64,000 bases of DNA from Numida meleagris (GCF_002078875.1 NC_034409.1:19346179-19410178); one strand, 5' to 3'; positions 1 through 13,100 are shown, counted from the stretch's first letter. Translations and numbers: made by a program. Notes: generated from the letters alone by a model not told the origin.

Positions 1-118
1 TTAGATATAGCGTTGAGAGACATGGTTTAGTGGGGTTATTGGTGGTAGGTGGATGGTTGGACTGGATGATCTTGTAGGTCTTTTCCAACCTAGCTGATTT
101 TATGATTCTATGATTCTA
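1..118 (+). mobile_element. CR1 LINE, 3' end (cut by window edge)
   Basis: This is the last part of a CR1 non-LTR retrotransposon. It includes the final ORF2 codons, the short 3' UTR and the terminal ATTCTATG octamers around positions 104-118. It is nearly identical to 28232-28352, differing mainly by a small indel near position 40, so the two copies belong to the same subfamily. The rest of the element lies to the left of the window. Confidence 0.93.
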
Positions 119-1289
119 TTTATCTTTTAGGTTTTATTTCCAATGCAAGACATTAAAGGAAAGGTTGCAAACTATTGATAAATGTTTGAATTTCAGAACA
201 TACCTCATGGTTTAAGTTTACCACAAGTCACATTCCAGATGCAATGAGATATTACAGGAATCACCTTATAGGTGTATTTCCATAAGACAGTTGAATTATC
301 CAAACATTTCATAGGTACTTTCCTCCCATCTTCTCCATTCTTTTCCCTGCCTTCCTCCTTCACTGCTCTTACCTCCTACTCCCTCTGCTTCCAACCATGT
401 ATGTAGTCCGACCCACCCGTATGCCGTGTTTTATGTGATGGATTATTTTCTCTAGTTTATTTACTGAGGACTGTTTTGTCTTGTGCTAAGAAACGAAGCA
501 TTTTTTGTCGGATTTCTGAAGTAACAGAGCAATAAGAAGGAAAGATCATCTTCACTCTCTAAACCATTTTTTAGTCTGTTTTGACACTTGTCTCTAAATA
601 TTCAGATGCTACTGGAAAAAAAAAAAAGATGGTTTTACAAACAAATCTGTAGAAATTGCACTACTAGTTAATTCTAACAAAGTAAAGGGGGGGTTAGTGC
701 ACCCCTTCAGACCAGCTCATTTCTTTATTGCCAGGAACAATTGATCCTTCATGTTCACTTTCCATTAAAACAAACAAGAAAGTAATTTTTAATACATAGG
801 CTTATCTGAAATTCCATCTGTCTTTTTTTTCAGTAGGAACATTCTGAAGCAGGTATAATCAGTCTTTTATCAGACAGGTAGGATGTCCCCGTTCTGTCAC
901 ATTAAATCATCTCATTATATATTGCCATCCGAAAAGGTGTTCTCACACCTATATTTGTGTCTGTGAGATGTTCACTAGGTCTTCTGCCAGAAAAAAAAGA
1001 TTGCTGGGACAAAACATAACACCCCATCAAATATATGGAACATAACACCAAAGGTTAAAGCAAATAAAATAGAGGTATCCTGTTCTGGTAGTGGGACTAC
1101 TGGCCATAGCCACAGTACTGGTCCCTTTTGTTGGACTAGCATGTTCAGAAATTCATCAAAGCTTGGTTGGCACTGTCTTACGGCCCCAGGTGAGCTTTCA
1201 AGATTGCAGCAGTCACTGGAGGAGTCAAGAGTCAGGCTGGAGCTGCCTTCTGACTTTCTGGTTCTCCCCGTGTTGTTTCACGGGGTACC
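119..1289. other. No gene recognised
   Basis: AT-rich unique-looking DNA with short homopolymers (A-run near 617-628, T-run near 822-829). Only chance-length ORFs are present. I see no repeat family I can name. Confidence 0.6.
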
Positions 1290-1500
1290 CATGCCCAGGT
1301 GCTGAAAGGATGATGCAGGGGCCTATGTGAGGAGAAGGTGGAGCTGCCCTGTGCCAGACTCAAACAATGCCAGCTGGCTCCAACTGCCCTGTGACAGGGC
1401 ATAGCTGGGCCCCACTGCCAACATGGTGGTGCCTCAGGGAAAATGTGCCGAAGAATGATTTGAAATGCATGTCATCAAGAAGTGAGGGGAAAAAAAATAT
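1290..1500 (+). mobile_element. Possible CR1 5'-leader fragment
   Basis: This GC-richer island contains a run resembling the 5' leader of avian CR1 elements: a CCAGCTGGCTCCAACTG-like stretch near 1370-1387, then GATGGTGG-like and GCCTCNGGG-like words near 1420-1440, and an A-rich tract near 1485. The match is from memory and is imperfect, with an apparent insertion near 1445-1475. Because most CR1 copies are 5'-truncated, a leader without a following ORF would be unusual. It could instead be an unrelated GC-rich island or another repeat. Confidence 0.35.
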
Positions 1501-3224
1501 GAGAAAATAAATAAAAAGAGAGCAGTTTAATTTGTAATGATTTTGAATCAGTTTGTGAATGAGAGTCAAGCTAGGTTAGAAAAATAGTTTCATGTGAAAA
1601 AGGGTTAACATTTTATCATTCACTTGATTTTAATTTGCTTATCATGACTTTCCTCTGAAAATTGTTTTCTGTTTTTATTAATGTTTTTTTTAATTGATAT
1701 GTATTTTCAGACTAGAACAAATGGTTTCATGCTTAGCAGAAATTCACTTGAAGTCAATAAAGCAACATTTCAAAGAAATACTTCAGAGGTAATACAAATT
1801 ATCATGTCCTACCAGCAGCTGAAACATGAAATTTGTATGACCAGGTTTGGAAAATGGTGTATGTGTTTGGACTGCTCCCGAGCTCTACCCTGGCTTGAGC
1901 ACAGGACACAGGCAAACTGTCCTGTGCCTGTGTTAATACTCCTCCTGTTATTTACCAGGAAAACCAGCATTGTTGTTAGACTTTGTTCACCAAATTCTCA
2001 GAATAGAGATTAATCTCTACTTTACATCTTGTAGCTGAGATTATTGCATATCCTTTTATTTTGCTGATGTTGTCGCCTCTAGAAATATCTGCCTTGGGCA
2101 GCTTGGAAAGGAAAAAGTTAAAACTATTCTAGCATTTTCAGATGGCTGAGCTCTTCCCCGTGCCATGTAATGCTTCCATCTTCTTGACTTGATGACAGCT
2201 GCTTCCTTGTAGGAGTTAGATTCATCTGATTAGGCAGTAAAAAAACTGAAAACATCTGTCTCACAGTTGCCTTTATCTTTCAAGAGAGTTCTTGTTCATG
2301 GTCATCAAGCATCAGCCAGGTGTTCATCAGACCTGTAAAAAATGTGTTTTCTGGGAGACACCTCTTCAGTCTGTGGCCTTTGCTAGAGCATACAAACCAG
2401 TCTCTGAGAAATTTCCTGGATACATCAGTGCTGCACTTTAAGTTTTGGGGGTCCCACTGAATGGATGTAAATATAATCTCAGGGGAGGAATGCTTGGTTT
2501 TACTTTGTCCCTTAGTTCAGGCTCTAGTCTCAGCTGGGGACTACCTGTGAGTTATGTAACACTGAAGCCATATGTAAGGCAGAGTCCTGCTTGAACAAAC
2601 GTGTGTAGGCCTGCTGTGAACAGGATGGTGAAGTTACTAACATAGCCACACTCTTCTCACCATGGAACTTATCAATATTGTACTTTCTCTGTTTACTTAG
2701 CTGCTGGATATGCTGCTTCTAGGATGAGTCATGTAGGCCAGAACAGTAGGGAAATGGACCTGCTGTGTGGGTCTGAATATTACTCTGTCATAGAGCTTGA
2801 TGGTCTCAGCACTGTGCCCTCTCCACAGCTGGGAGAGAAATTCTGGGCAGGGCACAGTCAATGGGAGCTCTGCTGGGAGAGTCAATTGCTGTAGAAAGAG
2901 ATAGGTTGATACACTGTAGTGTTTCTGTTGAACTCAGTACCTATTAAGTAAAACAACAAGCTTTGGTAACTAGGAACTCTCAGAAAATATCCTTGGATCC
3001 TGCGATCTATTTGGAATTGTTTCCTGACTATCAAATATTTTTATGAAACATTTTTTATTTAGATATGTCTATTGAGTGAAATTTAAAAACATTAAATCAG
3101 TATTACAAATTGTTTCTTTGATCCATCTTTGGTACAGAGGGGAAGGGATGTCTCTACCAAGACCTAGTCACTTCTAGGATAAGTCGCTTCTCTGTAGATT
3201 CTGAAGTTACTTTGTGGTAAGTCA
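1501..3224. other. No gene recognised
   Basis: Unique-looking DNA. The 110-codon open stretch at 1681-2013 has no family signature and AT-driven composition, so I treat it as chance. No repeats were recognised before the CR1 that begins near 3225. Confidence 0.6.
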
Positions 3225-3858
3225 CCTGGTGGATAGGGAAAGGCTGTTGACGTAGTCTATGGAGACTTCAGCAAAGCCTTTGACACTGTCTCCCACAGTA
3301 TTCTCCTAGAGAATCTGGCAGTCCATGCCTTCGATACGTACACACTTTGCTGGGTAGAGAGCTGGCTGGAGCACTGAGCCCAAAGAATGGTGGTGAATGG
3401 AGTTAAATCCAGCTGGTCTCCAGACACAAGTGATGTTCCCCAGGGGTTGGTTTTGGGGCCTTCCTGTTTAATATCTTTATTGATTACCTGGATGAGGGGA
3501 TTGAGTGCACCCTCAGTAAGTTTGTAGATGTCACTAAGCTGGTAGGAAATGTTGATCTGCCTCGGGGTAGGAAGGCCCTACAGATGGATCTGGACAGACT
3601 GGATCACTGGGCTGAGGCCAGTGGGATGAAGTTCAACAAGACCAAGTGCTGGCTCCTGCACTTTGGCCACAACAAACAAGTAATGCTACAGGCTTGGGGC
3701 AGAATGGCTGGAAGACTGTGTGGAAGAAATGACTTGGGGTGCTGGTCAAACGCTCAGCTAAACATGAGATGGCATCGTGCCTAGATCATCAAGAAGGCCA
3801 ATGGCATCCTGGCTTGTATCAGAAATAGTGTTGCCAGCAGGAGCAGGGAAGTGATTGG

Positions 3859-4168
3859 GCCCATGAGAATCTAATGAGGTTCAACAAGGCCAAATGCAAG
3901 GTGCTGCACCTGGTCCGGGGCAATTCCAGGTTTTTACACAGACTGGGGGAAGAACTCCTTGAGAGCAGCCCTGTAGAGAATGACTTAGGGGTCCTAGTGG
4001 ATGAGAAGCTGGGCATGAGCCAGCAGTGTGCGCTGGCAGCCCAGAAGGCCAACTATGCTCTGGGCTGCATTAAAAGAAGAGTGGCCAGCGGGGAGAGGGA
4101 GGTGGTGGTCCCCCTCTACTCAGCTCTTGTGTGGCCCCATCTGGAGTACTGCATCCAGGCCTGGCTAT
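3859..4168 (+). mobile_element. Inner CR1 fragment, sense half
   Basis: This segment starts at CCATGAGAATCTAATGAGGT and encodes ORF2 residues of another CR1 subfamily. The longest open stretch (3874-4168) reads [12 protein letters not shown], then [25 protein letters not shown] and a segment ending in [11 protein letters not shown]. That is the post-catalytic region of CR1 reverse transcriptase. The homology stops at CTGCATCCAGGCCTGG (4149-4164), where the orientation flips. Confidence 0.85.
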
Positions 4169-4397
4169 GACAAAACAGTTGTTCCCTCTCCTGTTTGTAT
4201 GCTCCCTTGAAGTACTGGAAGGCCACGATGAGGTGTCCCCAGAGCCTTCTCTTCTCCAAACTAAACAAGCCCAGAACCTCAACCTTTCCTCATAGGAGAG
4301 GTGCTCCAGCCCTCTGATCGTCTCAGTCGCCCTCCTCTGAACTCGTTCCAAGAGCTCCATGTCTTTCTTGTGGTGGGGGCCCCGGGCCTGGATGCAG
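4169..4397 (-). mobile_element. Inner CR1 fragment, inverted half
   Basis: On the minus strand this encodes MELLERVQRRATETIRGLEH and LSYEERLR, which is the ORF2 stretch that follows the sense half in CR1. The minus-strand segment begins with CTGCATCCAGGCCCGG (complement of 4382-4397), matching 15 of 16 bases of 4149-4164. The element's reading therefore continues in order but in opposite orientation. It breaks off before the 3' UTR. Confidence 0.85.
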
Positions 4398-4866
4398 GCT
4401 CAGTAGAAGAAAGACATCAAGGCCCTGGAGCATGTCCAGAGAAGAGCAAAGAAGCTGGTGAGGGTTCTGGAGCACAAGTCTTAAGAGGAGCAGCTGAGGG
4501 AGCTGGGGTTGTTCAGTCGGGAGAGGAGGAGGCTCAGGGGTGACCTTATCGCTCTCTACAGCTACCTGAAAGGAGGTTGTGGTGAGATGGGGGTTGGCCC
4601 CTTCTTCCTTGTAACTAGTGATAGGATTAGAGGGAATGGCTTCAAGTTGTGCCAGGGGAGATTCAGGTTGGATGTTAGCAAAAATTTATTCCCTGAAGGA
4701 GTGGTAGGCACTGGAGTGAGCTGTCCAGGGAGGCAGTTCAGTCACCATCCCTGGTGGTGTTCAAGAATCATGTAGATGTTCTAGTAAGGGACATGGTTTG
4801 TGAGGAAATATTGATGGCAGGTGAATGGTTGGTCTTTTCCACCCTTAGCGATTCTATGATTCTACA

Positions 4867-6130
4867 CTATTCTACACCTGATAGGTTGATATGACAGACG
4901 GGCAACAGTCAAACTAGTTTTTCAAATAGCCCTTTCACAAGAATTTTGCCAGCCTCATGAAAACTTAACTTGGTAAAAATATACAGTTCGTATCATATAT
5001 TTTCTGATTGATATGCTTGATGTTAAGCACAATTAAACAATGAAATAATTAACAAGAGCATTGTTGCATTTTAGTCTCTCAACAGATAGTTGTTCCTGTT
5101 AGGAGAGGACAGCAAGACCTTTATGCAGCTGCAAGGAAGGAACAGCTGACAACCTTTGTTGGATGTAAACTCAAAATGTATATTCAGTGTACTTGTCTTA
5201 TCTTTTGTTTTAACATCTGTGACTTAGTCTATATGCCACCAGCAATTACTTGTAGAATCCTGGTAAAGAAAATAAAATATGATTACAAGTAGGAAAGCAA
5301 ATATGATGACTTAACATGGCCATTATAGCATGATAATACTGATCTGGCACTCTTCAAATTGCTTAACTGCATTAAGAATGCAATCAATCAGCATTATTTG
5401 TGTAATACATTATCTCCTTTAAAATATTTTTTAAAATCTCCTAGCAAAATAAGTCCTTTATTATATCAGTTCTCATTGTATAGTCCTCTCTTTTGGTTCC
5501 TCTGGTTCTCACTCTCTCAAAGCTTTATTTCTAGGAGAGCTCTTATACCAAAAATGTTGCCCCAAGCTGTTACCACTTCACAGTTCATCTGGCAGGAAAT
5601 GGAACTTCAATTGGAAGGGAGAATATGCCTCATGAATGCCTCTCACAACTGCATATCAAAGTTCTTTATTCTGTACTCATTTCCAAAATAATTAAACTGG
5701 GGCAAAGAGTAAGAAGTATTTGGGTAGCTATTTTCAGAATCCATTACCCTCTGCATTGTTGCAAGAACTGTTATAGCAGTGTCTCTACCTTACCTTTTGT
5801 AGTATGCACAATAAACTTTTATCTTCATGTAATTATTCTCTCTCTCTTTAACTGACTGTGTACTGCTCCAAGTGTCAAATTTCCAGAAGATGCTCCTGTT
5901 GGAGAAATAATGAAAATAATAAAAGGAATTTTCCACAGTGATGTGTAATGCAGCATGGAAAGGCAGAAAAATGTTTTTGAGTTCTAGGTGAATGAAAAAT
6001 TACTCTGTGGAAAGTATGTTAGTACTTACCTGAAGTGGGAATTTTTCAATTAAGAAACAATTGTAATGCATTAATAGTATTATAGTTAATACATCAAAAG
6101 TGTTTTTTCTTTATTTCATTTTTCATTCAG
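4867..6130. other. No gene recognised
   Basis: AT-rich unique-looking sequence. ORFs at 5359-5691 and 5625-5855 overlap in different frames and have no recognisable domain. Confidence 0.6.
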
Positions 6131-6240
6131 TTCACAGAATGGCAGAATGATTGAGGTTGGAAGAGACCTCTGAAGGAACCTGGTCCAGAACCCCTGTGCC
6201 CAAGGGGGTTGCCCAAGACAGTATCCAGATCATTTTTGAC
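6131..6240 (-). mobile_element. Short CR1 3' relic
   Basis: The plus strand reads TTCACAGAATGGCAGAATG followed by GGTTGGAAGAGACCT, and later GGTTGCCCAAGAC. This is the reverse complement of a CR1 3' UTR. It is strongly diverged and only about 110 bases long. Confidence 0.75.
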
Positions 6241-9200
6241 TTTTTCCCTCTTTGTACTAGAACTGCTTGTACTAGATTACTCAGCAATGTAGGTATACCT
6301 TGTGAGTCAGCTGCTAAGATAACACGACAGTTTCACAGAAGATAAAAATTTTATTTTAGATTTTTCCCTTGTATTTATTTGCATAACAGGGAGCCTTCTT
6401 GCATAAGAAGAAGGAAGCAAGTCCACAATCATACCTTTCTTGGTACGGAACAGGAACATAGTCTGGCCATCAGTGTACTCACAGGAACATGGAGATATTC
6501 CCTGTTAAGTAGCTTAAACTCAGCATCTATGTATGATTGCTTTCCTTTTACTTTCCCTTCATATTTGCTCTATTTCAGGCAGGAAAAAGCAATGAGAGTT
6601 GCACAAATTGACCTCTGATACAGTCTCTTCATGTTCTAGAGACTGTCTCTGTACCAGTGGTGGATAGTTAGAACTAGCTCAGTGCTTACAGTATATTATT
6701 AGCTTGCTTTGATTGATCTCTATTAATATATTTTTTAAATTCAGACTACAGTTTAACAAAGCCTGCCAAATATTTAGAACATATATGATTTAATTTTATC
6801 TCTAACTTCATTGTAAGAAGGTATGTAAACTTAAAAATCAAAACTATGCATCCATTTATCTGGTCCTGTGGTTTTTTACTTAATGGCTCTAGCAATAGAA
6901 GCAAAAGTAGACTTTCTGTGAATTTATTACATATTTCATCCATACAAAAAACACGTGTAGAGGATTTATCAATTCAGTCTTACACTTACCTTCTATTTGA
7001 TCTGACTCATGCACCAAATGTGGGCAAGTACAGAAGAACTTAAGAGTGGATATGTTTTTCATTCTGAAAATGTTGAGAATATTAACTTTATAAGAAATGT
7101 ACGTTATTTTTCGGGCAATTATCTTAAAATGTGCAACCTAGATAAAAGAAGGTCCTGTCAGGAGGGCCTGTCAGATTATACAGGATGAAATTTACTTCTT
7201 TTAGGACACATAGCATAGCAATAATTTACTGAAGGATCTGACCAACCCATACAAATTGATTTCTTGGCTCCGAGGATAAAAGAAGATCTAACACTTCTCA
7301 ACATGTGTGTCTCCATGGTTTTATTGCCTTGCAAAATTGAAGTTGGATCTTTTCAAGTCCTCAGAAAACTTTTCCAGGCTGCAAGACCTGAAAATCATTC
7401 TTCCAGTAGAAAACTCAATAAAGAAAGTGGGGGAGAAAGGGTGATCAGGAAACAGGGAGCAAGAAAAAAGAATAAAATATAACACATATTAGTAGAAACA
7501 AGTTGAAGAGAAACCTGAAGATGTAGGTCCAAATCCAATATAAGGACACTAATATAAAAGCTTCAAGGGCAGAGTGACAAAACAGACTCTCCAGTTCAAC
7601 ATGTCTGTCCTTCAGTTTCATATTCATCTTCTAGCTCACTGCAGACACTTAGATGTCTTATTGCTTTCTTAGTGTGAGTTCCCAAGGTGTTATAACAAGC
7701 TACTTGGAAGGATAAAACTACAGTTAGCTCCTGCCTTGGATTTAAATCCGATAGCGTTTCTCTGGCAGTGTTCAGGCCACATGGGTTCTGATCATACCCA
7801 TCTGTCCCTAGAATGATGACACCTCAATGGTCAAAGTAACACCTGAACATGCAATTGCAGCCTCTGTATTCTCTTAACAGACGGCTAAAGGAGATGGTGG
7901 GATGACACGCTGACAGTTCCATTCCTTTATACTAGCAGTCCCATTTCTTCAGACTAACTGGGTAACTAAAATCTTTGCTTAAACTGCAGATGATTGCAGG
8001 TTCCTGATTCTCAAGATTTTATTCCTTTCTGCATTTATCCTTGTAATTCCTTTTTCTACAGACATCTGAAATTCTTTTTTATTCAGCTGTCTCTAAACAT
8101 AGAACCAAAACCTCTTTCTTTCTGTGTATAAACACAGTAAAAATTCAATACTCTCTATTTTCTGTTGGATGCTCAAGAGCATGTAAAAGAAAACATTTAA
8201 TACAATATTATTGTTCAAAACCTTCACTCCTGGTATAAGACATCTATCAAGTCCATTTCTTTAGTTAGATTTGTTTAACAGAACCGATATGAATAATGTT
8301 ATAGAACAGAAGGTTTGAGAAGTTATGCTTCTCTCAAGTTCATAATTTCTTTCTATATTTTTTCTGCTAAAATAGCTTTTACTTGTTAGATACAGATTTC
8401 TGCACTGCAGTGTGGTGTTTCAGGAAAAGATTAGTAAGGGAGGAAAAATCAGAATTCAAACTCGTCAGAATGTATGGGATGCTGAATATAGCTGTTATTT
8501 TTGTTTATCACTACCACTTTTGGCCTAAATATAGGAATAGATGCAGGATGGTTCCAAAATCAGTCTATCTGTGTGCCACTCAGCTGAAGTTGTTGAGACA
8601 TTTCAGATTTTAAAAGGTGATTTCTTTGAAGAGTTTTCTTTCACAGCAGAGTTCTAACAGACTTTATCTCTTTGCTTCCAGAAATCCCACTGAGGAATGG
8701 AACATCCATCGTTTATGTAGTTTGGGAATCTGTATGTCTCATAAGGTACAAGCACATGAGAAATACCTGAGCTACTTTAAAGCAGCTGCCATGTCTTTAT
8801 GACACAGTACAGACCTCTGCAGAGGGCCCCAGGAGCAATACAGTTATGTTAGTGGAGTGTCATGCTGCATGAATTTTCTTACAATGGCTAAGTAGCTTGG
8901 GAGATTATTTTTCAGGCTGAGTGCTTCCTTGACAGAGTTATTTCCAGTTTTGGGTTAAATTCATTCCAAATGTAGTGCTTCACAAATCCTTCCTGAAATC
9001 AAAATGTAGTCAATGTCTTCTGGCATGCTGAGGAGTTCTTTCATCCATGAAACCTGGAGCACTTTAGAGATAACCATAGCTATGTGTTACACACATAACC
9101 CCCTACTGCTTTGATGCAGTCTACCGACCTTGAGTTAGAGCAGTTTAACTGACAGCGGTCTTCAGGGTCTCAAACAGCCATTAGTTATACAGCAGCCAGG

Positions 9201-10403
9201 AACATTAAGGTACTGTGAAAATTAAGCTATGTTCCTTTTATCTTTGGTAATTTTCTTGTGTCAGTAATAGGATTGTGGCTGGTAGGAGCTATCCCAGAAG
9301 AGCTCCCCAACAAGAGCAAGGTCAGCTGTTTCTGTGAATGTAAGAACTGTGTTTTTGACAGTTCTTTTTCATTCATGTTTATTTGTAGGAGCGAATCTTC
9401 TCAAATGCTCAGTAGGAGAGGTCTCACTAGCGTAAAATGGCAAAAACTTTGACTTCTGAGAAATAGCAATCATTAAATGCATAGTCTGGATTATACACTG
9501 CCTGTGAGGGAAGTGAGTCATTTAAAAGAATTAAATGAAAGAAGGAAGCAGGTAAAGTGGTTTAGCAAACTAATACTTTTATCCATAAGACCCTTCAGGC
9601 ATTGCGATGCTGCCAGTTCTTCACTGGGATGAAAGAGAGGAAAATCCCAAATCCTGAACAAGGAGTGACTCCACAATATAAAGTTTAAGTAGTAGAACAC
9701 AAGCATTCAAATAAATCAGAAAAGCCATTTCAAAAGCTGCTCTGATTACAGAGGAAAATAAAGAAGCAATTTGCCCTAGAGTCTTAACAAGCTCACTGTG
9801 TATAAGTAGAGCAATTATCATTTACTCTCCATCTTCATTTGCCATTTAGGCACAAAGGATGTCATGCTATTATATGCGACTTTGTTGATAAACAATAGTG
9901 AATGCTGTAGACACACCCAGGCTTTCAATCTGCCATTGAACTTTTGACATTTGTACTCCCTTTGATTTGTTCAGTCTAGTGTTAACAAACATGGTTGGGA
10001 TGACAACATACTGTAGCCAAATCATAGGCTTCAGATCACATGCAAATATTTTGTTTGCAAATAAACACACAGGCCTTCCAGTGAATAAAGGCTTGCGTCA
10101 CTGAGTTTCCCTCCAGGAAGCTGGCAAGAATTGACAGGGATATGTGAGCAGAGTCTTGTTTTTAAACACTTGTATCTGTTGCTATTTATGTTAGAGTAAA
10201 ATAACCACAATAGGTTTAAGAATAGAACACTCCTAAATAATGCTTATTATGTGTACAAGAATAACAATTGCTGTGTCCTGAGGTAGGTCTTCAGGTTAAC
10301 TGAAAGCTGACGATACCATTAAAATTTTCTGTGGTTTTCTGTACATTTTGGGTTGAGATACTATGTTGGCAGTTGAGGATAAACGTTTTTGGAAGACTAT
10401 CTA
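6241..10403. other. No gene recognised
   Basis: About 4 kb of AT-rich unique-looking DNA. All ORFs are short (at most 76 codons) with no motif that I recognise, and no repeat family was identified. Intron or intergenic DNA cannot be distinguished. Confidence 0.55.
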
Positions 10404-10486
10404 TCCCCTGCCTGTGGCAGGGGGGTTGGAACTTGATTATCCTTGGGATCCCTTCTAACCCAAATCATTCTATGATTCTATGATTT
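10404..10486 (+). mobile_element. Short CR1 3' relic
   Basis: Contains CCTGCCTGTGGCAGGGGGGTTGG, GGATCCCTTCTAACCC and the terminal ATTCTATGATTCTATGATT, the classical order of a CR1 3' UTR. Confidence 0.85.
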
Positions 10487-12849
10487 AGCTGTTTCTATAC
10501 AGGAAGGATTCTTGAGCTGATGGCTTGTCAGAAGTGATTGAGAATTTTGGGATGATGCTGCCTCCAGTCCTAGCCTTGGGCAGATTGGTGAAACTTAATT
10601 TGTTTTTGTTCCCCATCCTAGGAGGTATTTAACAGCAAAATTTTGGGGGTGGGGGAGAGTTTGGGAGAGAGAAGGGGGAACACATGCTCTAAGGCATGCA
10701 TTCCTTTCACCAAGTTATTTCACAGACCAATAAGTTAATCTCCTCTTTCAGTAGGTTCTGACCAATGCCAGGCAGTGACATAAAAGCAATTGTTTATTAA
10801 GACTTCATATTGCAGAACAATGTTTTGGTATGAAGTTTCAATCCACTTTCTCTTAGACTTCTAGTGGTGAGATAATTTAAGAGTGAGGAACAAAGTCTAA
10901 GAAACAACTCGACTTTTGGAACACATTTCAATTCTAAGCCGCCAACAGGTTTTGCAGAAAAATCCAATTCTTATTATATTGCTGATGCTTACTGGGTTTG
11001 ACTCCAGAACACTTTCTGTTCTGATTAATATTCATAGAGACATTTGACAATAGGTTTGCAGACAAGATTAAATGAGTACTTATGTGAATGCATCCAGCGT
11101 AATGGAAATGAAGCAGAAGCTATCTTCATGCAAACTGTATTATGAATATATGGCTGAAGTCTATACAGGAAATGCTACAAATATAGCTTTTAGTTGTTGT
11201 TGTTTTGTTCTGTTTTGTTTTGCAGTCTTAAATTTCTTCCTCCATTCCAAATTAATATGGCAATTTTAAAAGAATAGGGTGAACCAAAGGAATCTCCACC
11301 CTGAAAATCATTGTAGTGAAGTAATAGTCATCATGTTTGGAATTCGGTTTTACCACGAAGAAGCATAATTCAAAACACTGTGACTGTACTGAAAACTTAC
11401 TCAACAGGCTTTTTCCCACAGTAGTTGTTCCAGAGACAAACTTCCTCTTCCCTATGGCTACTTTCACATCCCTTATACTCAGGGTGGATCTCACCTGTTT
11501 CAGCAAGTCAGCAACCTTCAGCATTCCCCTAATAGGCTGTAACTAGCTATCACAGGTTGAAGTATGCAGCCAAACATTCCTGTGGTTTTTCACCTATCAA
11601 GCAAAGACTAGGCCTCGCTGGAGGCCCAAATTAGGGCAGAGTTTGTAAGATTTTTTTTTACTTCATCAAGTCCTAACTCAGCAGTGTACAGAGTTACACA
11701 AATTCTTAATCATTACATTTTTCAGGTGAATCTAGCAGATGTTCTCTCTTTTGGCACACCTGTGTGTTTATTCCATGAGTCAGGTACTGTGAGACAGCAG
11801 CATAAGGCTTTCTGGCACAGATTGAAGTGGCTATTGCCATGAAAAGGAAATAGTTTCCCAGACATCCATAGGCAAAAATCTGACCCTTTTAAAATGCTGA
11901 TAACCTGTCCAGTTTTCCAGATGCTCAGGGCTGAGTACCAACTGCCATGAGACTGTGGGTATGCTCTATATCTCTGTGTGTCCTGGCTTTCATCAGAGAT
12001 TTGGAAGTGTGATCAGGAAGAAAATTCTAGCACATTTCACTGGGTCTCCCAACCCACTCCTGCAGGAAGTCAAGCTACAGTTTAGAGTCAAAAAGAATCC
12101 CAAGCCATAGCCTGGATCATTAAAGATTGTAGAGAACTGTCAAAGTTATATGTTTCTTTTTTCCCTAAGAAAATCCTCTCTAGGAAACTGTTTTACTGCC
12201 CCACCTTCAAAGTAGCTGAAACAGCCCTCACTTCTAATTGTTTAATCTGGAGACATTCAGAAAAAGTACTTAGAATAGATTGAAGTACATGCTAGAAACA
12301 AACAGTATCTTGAAGTTATTGTGGACGCAGTATCATATAATCATCTGTCCTTTTCATTGGAACCTAATGATTTTTTATACTTTCTCTATTTATTTGTGGA
12401 AATACCCACAGCCACAATTCTTACCTTAAGGAGCAAACCTTACCAAAAGCAGAATAGAGGAGACTTAGAGGATCCTATACACTACGTTACACCATTACCT
12501 GCAGACTGTGGTTTCCTCTGCCACACAAAATGAGCAGGGGTTAAAACACTCTGTATCTTATTTCTTGAGAAGACATGGAAATGCAAGGGATTTCTTGACA
12601 TATCACCCACAACTCTGTTGTGATCCTTGACAGTTTATCCCTTTAAAAAGTAGTGCTCTCTTGGGATCCTAAATCCCATCTACCTACAGTCAAGAGAGGC
12701 AGAACAGTCAGTATTAATAGTAATGGGGAAAGCCTTATCCTCATGACTGATTGTCAGCTACTGATTGCCTTACTACATGCCCCTTACAGTGGAGAAGACT
12801 TACTGGAGAATTTACAGTGAACATGTAGGCAGAAATCCTTCCCCTGCCT
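10487..12849. other. No gene recognised
   Basis: Unique-looking sequence. Overlapping sense and antisense ORFs at 11252-11546 have no domain signature. No mobile element recognised. Confidence 0.55.
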
Positions 12850-13100
12850 CCTTTTCCTTCTTTTCCTTTTCCTTTTCCTTTTCCTTTTCCTTTTCCTTTT
12901 CCTTTTCCTTTTCCTTTTCCTTTTCCTTTTCCTTTTCCTTTTCCTTTTCCTTTTNTTTCCTTTTCCTTTTCCTTTTCCTTTTCCTTTTCCTTTTCCTTTT
13001 CCTTTTCCTTTTCCTTTTCCTTTTCCTTTTCCTTTTCCTTTTCCTTTTCCTTTTTTTTTTCTCTTTCTCTTTCTCTTTCTTTTCTTTTTTTCTTATTTTC
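12850..13100. repeat. (CCTTTT)n polypyrimidine microsatellite with one N
   Basis: An almost pure 6-base repeat runs from 12850 to about 13050, roughly 33 units. It is followed by a degenerate TTTCTC/T-rich tail to about 13100. An unresolved base lies at 12955, and the repeat phase shifts across it. The plus strand is all pyrimidine, so the tract could form triplex (H-DNA) structure. Long ORFs through it (Phe-Ser or Phe-Leu runs on plus, Lys-Glu or Lys-Gly on minus) are artefacts of the repeat. Confidence 0.97.

Larger units (their letters stand above)
3225..4866 (+). mobile_element. CR1 LINE, outer copy, interrupted by a second CR1
   Basis: The left part (3225-3858) aligns with the reverse-transcriptase region seen at 27165-27800, including the DFSKAFDTVSHSI segment encoded near 3267-3305. 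The right part (about 4400-4866) resumes at the AGAAAGACAT word equivalent to about 27866 and runs through the ORF2 C-terminus and 3' UTR to ATTCTATGATTCTA at 4852-4865. About 65 bases of the outer element are missing at the junction. Several frameshifts and stops make it non-functional. The intervening 3859-4397 is a different CR1 subfamily. Confidence 0.88.

Noticed and set aside
3859..4397. Twin-priming inversion of a single CR1 insertion
   Set aside because: Twin priming leaves the 3' terminus on the outer end of the direct half. Neither half here has the 3' tail.
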